Positions 36,268 through 44,976 of a stretch of 64,000 bases of DNA are shown here, piece after piece (positions within the stretch are counted from its first letter, which is position 1; every line of letters starts with the position of its first letter). Location of the stretch: positions 310,001 to 374,000 of the forward strand of contig NC_018748.1 in NCBI RefSeq assembly GCF_000263195.1. The letters run 5' to 3'. Origin of the DNA: Emticicia oligotrophica DSM 17448 (GTDB taxonomy: Bacteria > Bacteroidota > Bacteroidia > Cytophagales > Spirosomataceae). Position numbers and translations under genes: made by a program. The notes beneath the pieces were generated by a model that worked only from the letters and a program-made list of their open reading frames with translations, was not told where the DNA came from and searched no databases.

Positions 36268-38210
36268 TGTATCAAAAAATGAGAAAATATTTTTATTTTA
36301 CTTTCACACAAATAATACTTATTTGTTTGGTTTCGCTCAGCTTTGCCCAAGAATTTTCAGGAACTCAGAGTACATGGCAAGGTTTTGCACGTGAAAATTT
36401 CGTATTTAAAGATTTAAGTGCCATCGTAGTTTCTCCCAAACAAGTGGCTCCCAACAAGCCTTGGATTTTTCGACCAGCCTTTTTTGGAGCTTTTGCCCAA
36501 GCCGACGCAGGCTTGTTGGCTCGTGGATGGCATGTTGTGTACTTAGACCTAACCCATCGTTATGGTAGTCCAAAAGCAATTGCCTTATTCGATTCTTTTT
36601 ACGAAGAATTAGTAAAACACCATCAATTCTCTCCAAAAGTAGCCTTAGAAGGCATTAGTAGAGGTGGACTTTTTGTAGTGAATTGGGCCAAACAAAACCC
36701 TGATAAAGTGGCCGCTATTTACCTTGATGCTCCAGTTTGTGATGTAAAAAGTTGGCCAAGCAAAAAACAAGCTGAATTATGGCAAGGATTTATAAATGAA
36801 TATCAATTAAATGACAAGGAAGCTGATAATTTCAAAGGAAATGCCATTGATAATTTAGAGACCATAGCCAAAGCAGGAATTTCCATTTTAAGTGTTTGTG
36901 GCGACGCTGACAAAGTAGTTCCTTATGCCGAAAACTCAGCAATACTCCGTCGAAATCTGATGAAATTAGGCGGAAATATGCGAACAATTCTAAAACCAGG
37001 TGTTGACCACCATCCGCATGCTTTACCAGATTCTACTCCAATCGTGAATTTCGTACATCAACATACTGCTGATTATCAAAGTAAAATGCATTACCAATTA
37101 AGAGGAAATTTGAATAATGCTCGAAATATTTTTGAAAAAACAAAAAAAGGAAGAGTGACTTTCTTAGGTGGCTCAATTACCGAAGGAAACGGTTGGCGAA
37201 ATGCCATTTGTGAAGAATTAAAGCAACGTTTTCCAGATACTGAATTCGACTTTATAGCTGCTGGCATTAGCTCAATGGGCTCAACGCCACATGCCTTTAG
37301 ATTTAAGAATGATGTTTTGAAAAACGGCAAAGTTGACTTACTTTTCGTTGAAGCTGCCGTAAATGATTTTACTAATTTCTTCTCAGGAAGAGAACAAATT
37401 AGAGGCATGGAAGGTATGGTTAGACAAGCATTATTGAGTAACCCTGACATGGATATTATCATGCTGCATTTTATTCATGACCCCTTTATTGAAATCTATA
37501 AAGAAGGGAAAACGCCAGAAGTAATTTTAAACCACGAAAAAGTAGCTGATTATTACCAAATAACATCCATCAACTTAGCTCAAGAAATTGCCGAACGCAT
37601 GGCTGCAAATGAGTTTACTTGGAAAGACTTTGGGGGTACGCACCCATCACCTTTGGGGCATACTTATTATTCTGCAACGATAAGTGCGGTTTTTGATAAA
37701 TTATGGTCGGCCAAATACTTTACCGATGAATCTAACAGACCACATCAAATCAAAGCAAAACCAATGGATAAATATAGCTATTTTGATGGACAGTTGATTG
37801 ATGTTCGAAACGCAGTAGTAAAAAATGGTTGGCATTATGAAAAACCTTGGAAAGCTCAAACACAAGGCGAAGTTCGTAAACGGTTTTCTGATATTTCAAT
37901 TCTTGAAGCTCTCAACGAAGGGGCCGAGTTAAATCTCGATTTTGAGGGGAAAGCCATTGGTATTTTTACATTAGCTGGGCCAGATGCAGGAATTTTGGAA
38001 TTTAGTATCGATGGAAAACCATTCAAAAAATTAGATTTATTTACTAATTGGAGTTCAGGTCTTTATTTACCTTGGGTCTATGTTTTTGAAGCAGAACTCG
38101 AAAATAAAAAACATAATCTTATCCTACGAACTTCAAAAGAATCAAACCCTAAAAGTGTGGGGCATGCATGTCAAATTTATTATTTTGTTGTGAACGGAAA
38201 AGCAAATTAA
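36267..38210 (+). CDS. Exported alpha/beta-hydrolase + SGNH-hydrolase fusion
   Basis: 647 residues: signal peptide 1-28; alpha/beta-hydrolase domain about 45-270 with nucleophile S131 (GISRGG), D213 (CGDADKVVP) and H248/H249/H251; SGNH/GDSL domain about 295-480 with S303 (FLGGSITEG), G333, N366 (AAVND) and H459 (GGTHPSPLGH); C-terminal beta-sandwich about 500-645. The SGNH acid expected three residues before H459 is Gly; D454 is the nearest. Two esterase/deacetylase-type sites on one chain suit removal of several acyl groups from a glycan. Translationally coupled to the DUF3472 gene. Confidence 0.85.
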   Translation: MYQKMRKYFYFTFTQIILICLVSLSFAQEFSGTQSTWQGFARENFVFKDLSAIVVSPKQVAPNKPWIFRPAFFGAFAQADAGLLARGWHVVYLDLTHRYGSPKAIALFDSFYEELVKHHQFSPKVALEGISRGGLFVVNWAKQNPDKVAAIYLDAPVCDVKSWPSKKQAELWQGFINEYQLNDKEADNFKGNAIDNLETIAKAGISILSVCGDADKVVPYAENSAILRRNLMKLGGNMRTILKPGVDHHPHALPDSTPIVNFVHQHTADYQSKMHYQLRGNLNNARNIFEKTKKGRVTFLGGSITEGNGWRNAICEELKQRFPDTEFDFIAAGISSMGSTPHAFRFKNDVLKNGKVDLLFVEAAVNDFTNFFSGREQIRGMEGMVRQALLSNPDMDIIMLHFIHDPFIEIYKEGKTPEVILNHEKVADYYQITSINLAQEIAERMAANEFTWKDFGGTHPSPLGHTYYSATISAVFDKLWSAKYFTDESNRPHQIKAKPMDKYSYFDGQLIDVRNAVVKNGWHYEKPWKAQTQGEVRKRFSDISILEALNEGAELNLDFEGKAIGIFTLAGPDAGILEFSIDGKPFKKLDLFTNWSSGLYLPWVYVFEAELENKKHNLILRTSKESNPKSVGHACQIYYFVVNGKAN

Positions 38211-38246
38211 GTACTTTTACAAAGTCGAATTAATTTAAGAGAAAAG

Positions 38247-38618
38247 ATGAACAAACTTTTTTTGCAAGCAGGTGCTTTATTAGGAGCAATAGGTGTAATG
38301 ATTGGGGCATTTGGGGCTCATGCCCTAAAACCAATGTTGTTGGCCAGTGGAAGATTTGAAACTTTTGAAACTGGGGTTAGATACCAATTTTATCATGCAA
38401 TAGCTTTGATTTTGGTAGGAATTCTTTCGAAAAATATTCAAAACAAAACAATTTCTTATAGCGGCTATTGCCTTTTGTCGGGCGTTTTGATTTTCAGTGG
38501 TGCTTTATATACGATTTGTTTTACTGGGCTAAACGTTTTTGGGGCAGTTGCACCTATTGGAGGCACACTCATGGTTATTGGTTGGCTTTTATTATTTTGG
38601 TCAGTAAGCAAAAAATAA
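38247..38618 (+). CDS. DUF423 membrane protein (YgdD family)
   Basis: 123 residues with four hydrophobic helices. Family hallmarks: GAFGAHALK near residue 20-30, TGVRYQFYHAIALILVG near 40-58, SGALYTICFTG and GAVAPIGGTLMVIGW. Inner-membrane protein of unknown function. It follows the hydrolase fusion by 36 bases on the same strand and may be the last gene of that transcript. Confidence 0.92.
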   Translation: MNKLFLQAGALLGAIGVMIGAFGAHALKPMLLASGRFETFETGVRYQFYHAIALILVGILSKNIQNKTISYSGYCLLSGVLIFSGALYTICFTGLNVFGAVAPIGGTLMVIGWLLLFWSVSKK

Positions 38619-38627
38619 TAAAACATG

Positions 38628-38667
38628 AGTCATCCCTAATTTAGTCTTTTCAGAATTCGGGATGACT
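38628..38667. repeat. AGTCATCCC hairpin
   Basis: AGTCATCCCTAATT (38628-38641) and AATTCGGGATGACT (38654-38667), complementary with one mismatch. It lies between the convergent DUF423 and kinase-like genes and may terminate both. A half copy lies at 32211. Confidence 0.65.
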
Positions 38668-38675
38668 TATGCTTA

Positions 38676-39698
38676 TCAATGAGCTAAAACCAATTTTAAA
38701 CTTAATTCTACTACCTCTCCCATACTTTTACACTTCACAAAATCCCCATTATGATAGTGTTTAGATAAGTCTATTTTCAACTTTTCTAGGTTATCAGGTA
38801 AAGATAGTGTATCTTTTTTCATCGTATCAATAAGGTCGTGCATTCTAATTTTCTCTTCCCGTAAACGATTCGCAATCAAACTTCTCTCTTCTGCTTGGTA
38901 CTGTTTTACAGATTCTGCAGTTAAAAACTTCATACCCATTTGAATCAAACCATTATTTTGTTTGAAATACTGGGGCATATATACAGATTTTGAACCTTCA
39001 TAAGATTGCTGGTCAAAATCAATCGCACGAAGTCGATAATGAAAATCTTCAAAATCTGGCGTGACAATAATAACAAAATTAGAAGAGTGCATATCGCCTA
39101 AAAGCCTCACAAAACACCTTTCATTGAACTTAATAAACTCTTTGCTCAAACGAATTGGATTAAAATTAGCATCATTCAAGTGATTATTCATGAATTGGTC
39201 GGCCGGAATACCAGCGATATGTTCTTCAACCAAAGTATCTTCATTGGTACAATAACTAATTACATTAGGCGAAAGCAGATGTTCAAGTTCAAGTCCATAA
39301 ATTCGAGAAGCATCAGCCAGTTTTATATAGAAATAATCGTGGTTATCATTAATTTTATTAACGATTCTTATCCTAAAAGGCTTTGTGTTGGCATAAGTAC
39401 AAGTATCAACACGGTCAACAACCAAGTGTTTAATTACAGCAGCATCACCATCGGTTTTTAAATCGGCATAAATAATCTTCAATGCTTCATATATTTCTTC
39501 AAGGTCATTTTGTGGATACATAACGGTTTCCCACAAAGTATCTTTACCTTTTTTATCATACAGCGGAAATGCATTATCGAAACGAAGCAAATCACTATAT
39601 TTAATTGGCAAAGCCCTTTCACGGCCATACTTTGCTAGGTATTTTCGGAGTCGTGGGGATATTTTAAATGGTATTTTTTTCTTCGAAATGAGAGCCAT
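38676..39698 (-). CDS. Kinase-like orphan protein (APH/LIC-type fold suspected)
   Basis: 340 residues, no named family recognised. Several segments mirror protein/aminoglycoside-kinase motifs in the right order: YFYIKLADASR with K126, acidic E138, a hinge-like TLVEEHIAGIP (155-164), the catalytic-loop-like LLGDMHSSNFVI with D202 and N207, and IDFDQQ with D227/D229 in the DFG position. In between, the spacing fits a compact phosphotransferase core. No signal peptide or membrane helix. The substrate is unknown. Monocistronic. Confidence 0.6.
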   Translation of the reverse strand: MALISKKKIPFKISPRLRKYLAKYGRERALPIKYSDLLRFDNAFPLYDKKGKDTLWETVMYPQNDLEEIYEALKIIYADLKTDGDAAVIKHLVVDRVDTCTYANTKPFRIRIVNKINDNHDYFYIKLADASRIYGLELEHLLSPNVISYCTNEDTLVEEHIAGIPADQFMNNHLNDANFNPIRLSKEFIKFNERCFVRLLGDMHSSNFVIIVTPDFEDFHYRLRAIDFDQQSYEGSKSVYMPQYFKQNNGLIQMGMKFLTAESVKQYQAEERSLIANRLREEKIRMHDLIDTMKKDTLSLPDNLEKLKIDLSKHYHNGDFVKCKSMGEVVELSLKLVLAH

Positions 39699-39827
39699 TT
39701 TCGTACATTTAGGTTAGTTTTTTGTGTAAATTCTATTAGCTATATGCAAATTAGTCATTGCATTGAGATTAAGTAGAAATAAAGAACAAATTTTCTTCAT
39801 AAAACTGAAATAGTATCAATAAAAATA

Positions 39828-39835
39828 TAACTTTG
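39828..39835 (+). promoter_or_regulatory. TAnnTTTG-type -7 box
   Basis: TAACTTTG, 45 bases before the coiled-coil gene's ATG. The same box sequence precedes the TolB-like gene at 31039. Confidence 0.45.
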
Positions 39836-39880
39836 CCGTTAATAAACCTGTAACTCTAAAACTTAATCATCTCATTTTTT

Positions 39881-40834
39881 ATGGAAAACATGCATGAAAG
39901 AAGAAGTAATACAGCCACAACTGCTGGCCTTGTATTGGCTATTGCTTTAGCCGCTCTTTTCGCCTTCCTTTATTTTAACGCTCGCCAAGAAATTGAGTCT
40001 AAGAATGTTGATATTTCTGATAAAACAAAAGAATTACTATTGACCAACACTAAGCTTGACTCAATTAGAAATGAATTAGATAAAAAAATTGCAGAAGTAT
40101 CTTCTTTGGGTGGACAAGTAGCTGACCTTGAAGCATTGAAAGAACAATTAGAACAAGATAAACGTAATTTAGTAAATTCAAAAAATGTTTCTATCCGTGA
40201 TTTTGAGAATAAAATCAAAGGTTATGAAGCTGCTTTAAGTGCTAAAGACAAAGAAATTGCCAAGTTGAGGGAAGAAAATGCCCAATTAACAACTGAGGTA
40301 AAAACTTTGGGCAACGAGAATACAAATTTGAAAAATGATGTTTCTACGCTAAAATCTGATAAACAAGCTCTTAGTGATTCGGTTTATGCAACAAACGTAA
40401 AGAATAAAGAATTAGCTGAAAAAGTAACGCTTGCGGCAGCTTTGAAAGCGATGAACGTTACAGTAAATGCCATCAACTCACGTGGTAAAGAACGAGAGGG
40501 CGGAGAGTATAAAGCTAAACGTGTCGATAAAGTTAAAGTTTCCTTCAAATTATCTGAGAACCCATTGACTAAAAGAGAAAATAAAGTTATTTATTTACGC
40601 TTACTCGACCCACAAGGCAATTGTATCTCAGATATGGCTACGGGCTCAGGGGTATTCAATTTTGGAGGAAAAGAAACAGTCTATACTGCTAAACAAACGG
40701 TTATGTATGATAACTCTGGTCAAAATGTAGATTTTATTTATTCTCGTGGGATAAATTACGAAAAAGGGAAATACAACATTGAGTTATATTCAGAAGGCTT
40801 TAGCATTGGACGTGGTTCTTTTGAAATAAAATAA
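39881..40834 (+). CDS. Single-pass membrane coiled-coil protein
   Basis: 317 residues. One N-terminal transmembrane helix (about 14-33, AGLVLAIALAALFAFLYF), then a long Leu/Glu/Lys-rich heptad region about 36-185, and a beta-rich C-terminal domain about 190-317 (VNAINSRGKEREGG, KVSFKLSENPLTK, VIYLRLLDPQGN, YSEGFSIGRGSFEIK). The domain projects into the periplasm, presumably on a coiled-coil stalk. Such proteins are common, unnamed Cytophagales products; a structural or envelope-spacing role is inference. Own promoter and terminator. Confidence 0.75.
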   Translation: MENMHERRSNTATTAGLVLAIALAALFAFLYFNARQEIESKNVDISDKTKELLLTNTKLDSIRNELDKKIAEVSSLGGQVADLEALKEQLEQDKRNLVNSKNVSIRDFENKIKGYEAALSAKDKEIAKLREENAQLTTEVKTLGNENTNLKNDVSTLKSDKQALSDSVYATNVKNKELAEKVTLAAALKAMNVTVNAINSRGKEREGGEYKAKRVDKVKVSFKLSENPLTKRENKVIYLRLLDPQGNCISDMATGSGVFNFGGKETVYTAKQTVMYDNSGQNVDFIYSRGINYEKGKYNIELYSEGFSIGRGSFEIK

Positions 40835-40850
40835 TTAATTCTTGATTATA

Positions 40851-40884
40851 AAAAATGCCTCGATTTGTAATCGAGGCATTTTTT
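40851..40884. terminator. Bidirectional terminator
   Basis: AAAAATGCCTCGATT / AATCGAGGCATTTTT with a TGT loop between the convergent coiled-coil and S41 genes. Confidence 0.9.
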
Positions 40885-40899
40885 ATTCCTTACCTAAAT

Positions 40900-42357
40900 T
40901 TATTGCTTAGGCAATTTTGCAAACATATCTTTATTATTATCAGCAGGATTATCAGAAATATTTTCTTCTAAAACCTGTGTATTAAGTGTGCGATATGAAC
41001 GTCTGCTTGAAGCATCTGCGGGAATCGTAGCACCAGTAATAACTTCTAAAGCCTTTTTCAAGAGGGTCTCGGTTTCATCTCCCCAAGGTTTGAACGGATA
41101 AATATTATCAGATACTACGTAGTCGGGAGCAAAGCCATTTTTTGTACCATAATTAGACTCTCCTTTCGAATTTAATGTTCTTAACACAATCGGTTGCATT
41201 CCCCATGTCCAACGTTTTTGGTCATCTGATATAGTAATTGAACCTACATTTTTGCCATACGTATTTTGTCCAATAATAATTACATCCATGTATGGACGAA
41301 GACCATTGATTACTAATTCACTGGCTGAAGCAGTGCCATTTGAAGTAAGTACAAATAAACGTCCAAGATTTAAGTTATTAGGTTCTAGCGTAAATTTGGT
41401 TGGCGTAGAAACCGAAGGGTATTTTGCAACAACAGCCGAATTCCATTCATCTCTATGAATTACATTATTGACACTTGGATTTTTGACCAATAAAGACGAT
41501 AATAAATCAGCCGAAGAAATTCTTCCACCACCATTCATTCGTAAATCAAGTACAAATTCGTTAACACCTGCTGCTTTGAATTGAGCAAAAGCTTGCTTTA
41601 GAGCTTCATCATAAGTATCTAAAAATTGTGTATAAACCAAATAACCAATTTTCTTATTCCCTTTTTCAATCACTTTCGTAAACTGAATAGGATTATTTTG
41701 AACGACTGCCTTTGTAGCAGTAATAGTTTTACCAGATAAAACGTACGTACCATTTTTAAATTCCCCAAGGCCAAAAGTAGCGGTCTCATTGTTTGCAATA
41801 AGAGTAGCATAATTAGTACCATTAATCTGTGTGCCATTAATAGTAAGAATTATATCTCCTCGTTTCAAGCCAGCTTTTTCTGCGGGGCTACCTAAAACTA
41901 CATTTGAAATGAAAAACACTACATTAGTCTGCGTATTATCTAAATATACCGCCGTTCGAGAAAACCCAAAAGCTGTACTTACGCCACTCAAAGAATTGGT
42001 TAAATCCGTAATATTTTCTCTAATCCAAGAAAAGCGGTCAGTGTTTGGGTAATCATTCAATAGAGAATAGAAGTAATAAGTTTTTACATCATCTTGCCCA
42101 TCTTTACCAGTTACTAAATTGAGGTTCGTTTTTTCTTTGGCTGGCATTTGGTCAGCCCAAAGATACCATGCTTTCATTTGGTCATAAACCCAACTATTTG
42201 CAGCAGCGTATGCACTCGTATTGGTAGTTGTGTTAGAATTATTTGTAGTACCAGAAGTTGAAGTTGTATTGGAAGCAGGGTCTAAGGTGTCTTTCTTACA
42301 AGAAAAAGCACCCATTACTAAGCAGATGAGTAAGATTTTACCTAATTTGATTTCCAT
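40900..42357 (-). CDS. S41-family peptidase, lipoprotein
   Basis: 485 residues. Lipoprotein signal with C20 (MGAFSCKKD), then a Thr/Ser/Asn linker (about 25-50), an N-terminal helical part (WVYDQMKAWYLWADQMP), a PDZ domain (GSPAEKAGLKRGDIILTINGTQI, about 155-178) and the C-terminal-processing-protease core: EFVLDLRMNGGG, the nucleophile Ser in TSNGTASASELVI, and the Lys in GQNTYGKNVGSI. It is anchored outside the cytoplasm and cleaves C-termini of envelope proteins; targets are unknown. Monocistronic. Confidence 0.93.
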   Translation of the reverse strand: MEIKLGKILLICLVMGAFSCKKDTLDPASNTTSTSGTTNNSNTTTNTSAYAAANSWVYDQMKAWYLWADQMPAKEKTNLNLVTGKDGQDDVKTYYFYSLLNDYPNTDRFSWIRENITDLTNSLSGVSTAFGFSRTAVYLDNTQTNVVFFISNVVLGSPAEKAGLKRGDIILTINGTQINGTNYATLIANNETATFGLGEFKNGTYVLSGKTITATKAVVQNNPIQFTKVIEKGNKKIGYLVYTQFLDTYDEALKQAFAQFKAAGVNEFVLDLRMNGGGRISSADLLSSLLVKNPSVNNVIHRDEWNSAVVAKYPSVSTPTKFTLEPNNLNLGRLFVLTSNGTASASELVINGLRPYMDVIIIGQNTYGKNVGSITISDDQKRWTWGMQPIVLRTLNSKGESNYGTKNGFAPDYVVSDNIYPFKPWGDETETLLKKALEVITGATIPADASSRRSYRTLNTQVLEENISDNPADNNKDMFAKLPKQ

Positions 42358-42448
42358 AGTAATCTTTTATATTTGTTGACTATAATGACGTAAATTATAA
42401 ACGATGTGTTGCGGTAATTGTTTTAATAGCATGAATTATGAATGAGAT

Positions 42449-43321
42449 TTAATTTTTAAAAATCTCGCTTAAATTATTCTTCACATTTTTCACAATTGTA
42501 TCGAGAGCTAAATCATTGCTATCAGTACCGAATGGGTCCTCTATTTCTTCGGCAATCATTTCTATGCCAGCAAAAGCATAAAAAATGAGCGTAACAATTG
42601 GAGCAGCCCAAAATTTAAACTCTAATACAAACCCAAAAGGCATCGTAAATACATATAAAAATATCATCTTTTTGATGAAAATATTGTACGAAGAAGGAAT
42701 AGGAGTATTTCTGATTCGTTCGCAGGCTCCTAAATTATCAGTGAAAGAAACCAATTCTCCATTAAGGATTATTAATTGTTCGGCATTAATGATTCCTACC
42801 TTGTATAATCGGCTAATTTCAAGATGAATCGCCTGCCCTATTCTGTTTGGTATGTGTTTATAATTGGCATAAAAGGCCTCATTATAGTTTCCTACATAAT
42901 CTAAGTGCTCTAAGTTTACGTGCCCACGAAGATAATCTTTAACAGCCAAAAGATAATTACCCACTAAGATTCTAAAAACTTCTTTACTTTCATGTTTATC
43001 TGGTAAAATAGCACTTAGTTTTAATGCCAAATTCCTTGAATTATTAGTAAAACTACCCCAAATCTTACGCCCTTCCCACCAACGGTCATAAGAACTATTT
43101 GTACGAAAAACTAATAATAATGATAACACAAAACCTACTAACGAATGAATAGCAAGTGGATTCTTGAGAGGAACAAAATGAAAAACGTTATTTTCGAGGT
43201 AAGAAATAAAAAAAGTATAGGCCATTACACCCATCATGGCTGGCAAAAGTTTACGAAATGTATCAGCTTTATGGAAGTAAAAAATTAACTTCCACCAATC
43301 TTTTGGATTATAAATTAACAT
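42449..43321 (-). CDS. Bestrophin-family anion channel (UPF0187)
   Basis: 290 residues with four main hydrophobic segments. Hallmarks are HSLVGFVLSLLLVFRTNSSYDRWWEGRKIWG (about 64-94; the NSSYDRWWEGR block) and IEDPFGTDSNDLALD near the C-terminus, both typical of bacterial bestrophin homologues, which form pentameric chloride or cation channels. Inner membrane. It is divergent from a GNAT gene; no regulator visible. Confidence 0.92.
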   Translation of the reverse strand: MLIYNPKDWWKLIFYFHKADTFRKLLPAMMGVMAYTFFISYLENNVFHFVPLKNPLAIHSLVGFVLSLLLVFRTNSSYDRWWEGRKIWGSFTNNSRNLALKLSAILPDKHESKEVFRILVGNYLLAVKDYLRGHVNLEHLDYVGNYNEAFYANYKHIPNRIGQAIHLEISRLYKVGIINAEQLIILNGELVSFTDNLGACERIRNTPIPSSYNIFIKKMIFLYVFTMPFGFVLEFKFWAAPIVTLIFYAFAGIEMIAEEIEDPFGTDSNDLALDTIVKNVKNNLSEIFKN

Positions 43322-43487
43322 TCAATATTCGTTGGATAATCAATATATTTTAGCAAATATAAACTTTTTCCTAAAAACTTTGGAGATAAGAATGTATATC
43401 GCAATATTACAATAAAACAAACAACTATTAAGTAAAAAGTAGAAATGCGGCTTAATAGAATGAAAAATCGACTAAATTCAAGTAAAG

Positions 43488-43940
43488 ATGAAAACGCAAA
43501 ATATTACTTTTGAAGAAGCACTCGGAACAAATCGAACTAAAGCAATGGCTCTTTTAACAGACGCCAATCTCCCAACAAATGATATTGATAATCAAGTAAA
43601 CTTATTTGTATTGCTCGAAAATAAAGAAATCATCGGAACGGGCGGCCTTGAACAAAAAAGTAATTATGGCTTACTGCGTTCAATAAGTGTGGTTAATTCT
43701 GAAAAAGGTAAAGGTTATGGTCAACTCATTACTGAAGCAGTTGAACAGTTTGCACTTAAGAATTCTATCACCGATTTGTTTCTTTTAACAACAACTGCGA
43801 AAGATTTTTTTGAGAAGAAATGTGGATATCAAATAGTGGATAGAAAAGAAGTGCCTATTGAAATTCAAAATAGTCAGCAATTCTCTTCGGTTTGTCCATC
43901 TTCAGCAATAGTTATGCACAAAAAGTTGACAATCAGTTAA
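43488..43940 (+). CDS. GNAT acetyltransferase, ArsN2-like
   Basis: 150 residues. The family core is present: LFVLLENKEIIGTGGLE, LLRSISVVNSEKGKGYGQLITEAVEQFA (acetyl-CoA loop near 68-80) and LTTTAKDFFEKKCGYQIVDRKEVP. The last pattern with the SQQFSSVCPSSAIVMHK end is characteristic of the arsenic-resistance N-acetyltransferase ArsN2 group, which detoxifies organoarsenicals. No ars genes lie nearby, so the arsenic role is inference. Confidence 0.82.
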   Translation: MKTQNITFEEALGTNRTKAMALLTDANLPTNDIDNQVNLFVLLENKEIIGTGGLEQKSNYGLLRSISVVNSEKGKGYGQLITEAVEQFALKNSITDLFLLTTTAKDFFEKKCGYQIVDRKEVPIEIQNSQQFSSVCPSSAIVMHKKLTIS

Positions 43941-44137
43941 TTCGACTTTACAAAGTATCATCAGCCATTTCTTTATTTTTCATTTAATGTTGAAAACGAC
44001 GGAATGTTGTGAAAATAATCAAACCAATAAAACCTATTGAACGATGCCTTCACGATTTTCTTACAAAATAAATTTTCAGAAAAAATTAAGAATATTTTCG
44101 GTAATGCTTGTATATTCGTGCCAAAACCTCTGAAAAT

Positions 44138-44647
44138 ATGAAGAAAACCCTTTATTTAGTACGTCATGCTACGGCAGAAGATGGCGGCAACACGCCTATG
44201 TTTCGTGACTTTGACCGTGAATTAACTTCTTCTGGAATTATTGAAGCTGCACGTATGGGGAAATTTTTGGCTACAAAGGGTGTTCAATTTGATTTGATTC
44301 TTTCGAGTGCTGCCGAAAGAGCCAAAGCCACTGCTAAGATTTTTGCCGAACAACTTCATTATGATGCAGATGCAATTTTACTTGATGAAGGCCTTTATGG
44401 TGGCGGACCAAGAAGTTATCTAGCAGCGGTAAACCAGATTGATGAAAATATAAGTAAAGTTGCCATTTTTGGGCATAATCCAGATATAACTTTTTTTGCT
44501 GAATACTTAACTCGTGCGGATATAGGTGGAACGATGGACAAAGCAAGTGTAATTGGCTTTGAATTCGAAGATATTCAATGGGCGGCTGTTTCAAGCAAAA
44601 TGGCTAGTTTTTTAGCTCATTATTCGCCACAAACTATTAGTTTTTAA
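44138..44647 (+). CDS. SixA-like phosphohistidine phosphatase
   Basis: 169 residues from the ATG at 44138 (a TTG at 44108 is unlikely). Motifs: LVRHATAEDGG with the phospho-accepting His, SSAAERAKATAKIF, and the second His in AIFGHNPDITFFAEYLT. SixA proteins remove phosphate from histidine in phosphorelay proteins. Short length and the missing mutase insertions favour SixA over phosphoglycerate mutase. A small membrane-protein gene follows 63 bases later. Confidence 0.92.
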   Translation: MKKTLYLVRHATAEDGGNTPMFRDFDRELTSSGIIEAARMGKFLATKGVQFDLILSSAAERAKATAKIFAEQLHYDADAILLDEGLYGGGPRSYLAAVNQIDENISKVAIFGHNPDITFFAEYLTRADIGGTMDKASVIGFEFEDIQWAAVSSKMASFLAHYSPQTISF

Positions 44648-44710
44648 TACTTTCTAAAACTATTTAGGTTATTTGATAGTTAAAACTAATACGAAAATTC
44701 ATGGAATAAT

Positions 44711-44860
44711 ATGTCACAGAATCATTCAAATAAAAATAGAAGCATTTTTCGAATCATTTTTTTTGTATTTCTAGCAATAGTTCTTTATTTCTTATACGAT
44801 ATGTCACGCCAAACTACGGCACCATGGAAGCGTAAAAAAAATATTGAGCGGTCATTCTAA
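44711..44860 (+). CDS. Small single-pass membrane protein, 49 residues
   Basis: ATG at 44711, TAA ending at 44860. Polar N-terminus with basic residues, one hydrophobic helix (about residues 12-29, IFRIIFFVFLAIVLYFLY), then DMSRQTTAPWKRKK and a basic tail. The tight pattern of basic-hydrophobic-basic, and the spacing after the SixA gene, argue for a real small protein. I recall similar DMS-R-T-T-P-basic small proteins in Cytophagales but cannot name a family. Function unknown. Confidence 0.6.
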   Translation: MSQNHSNKNRSIFRIIFFVFLAIVLYFLYDMSRQTTAPWKRKKNIERSF

Positions 44861-44943
44861 CTGAAAGTACTTTTCAAACCATTAAATAAAAAAAGCAGTA
44901 ATTCTCTATCTATGAGAAAATCACTGCTCGACCCCAAAAACTC

Positions 44944-44973
44944 CAAAAAATCATGACTACTGTGGCAGTCATG
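44944..44973 (-). terminator. Terminator of the GbsR-like gene
   Basis: On the minus strand, CATGACT / AGTCATG arms with an 8-base loop are followed by ATTTTTTGG, a few bases past the GbsR-like stop. Confidence 0.65.
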
Positions 44974-44976
44974 CAA

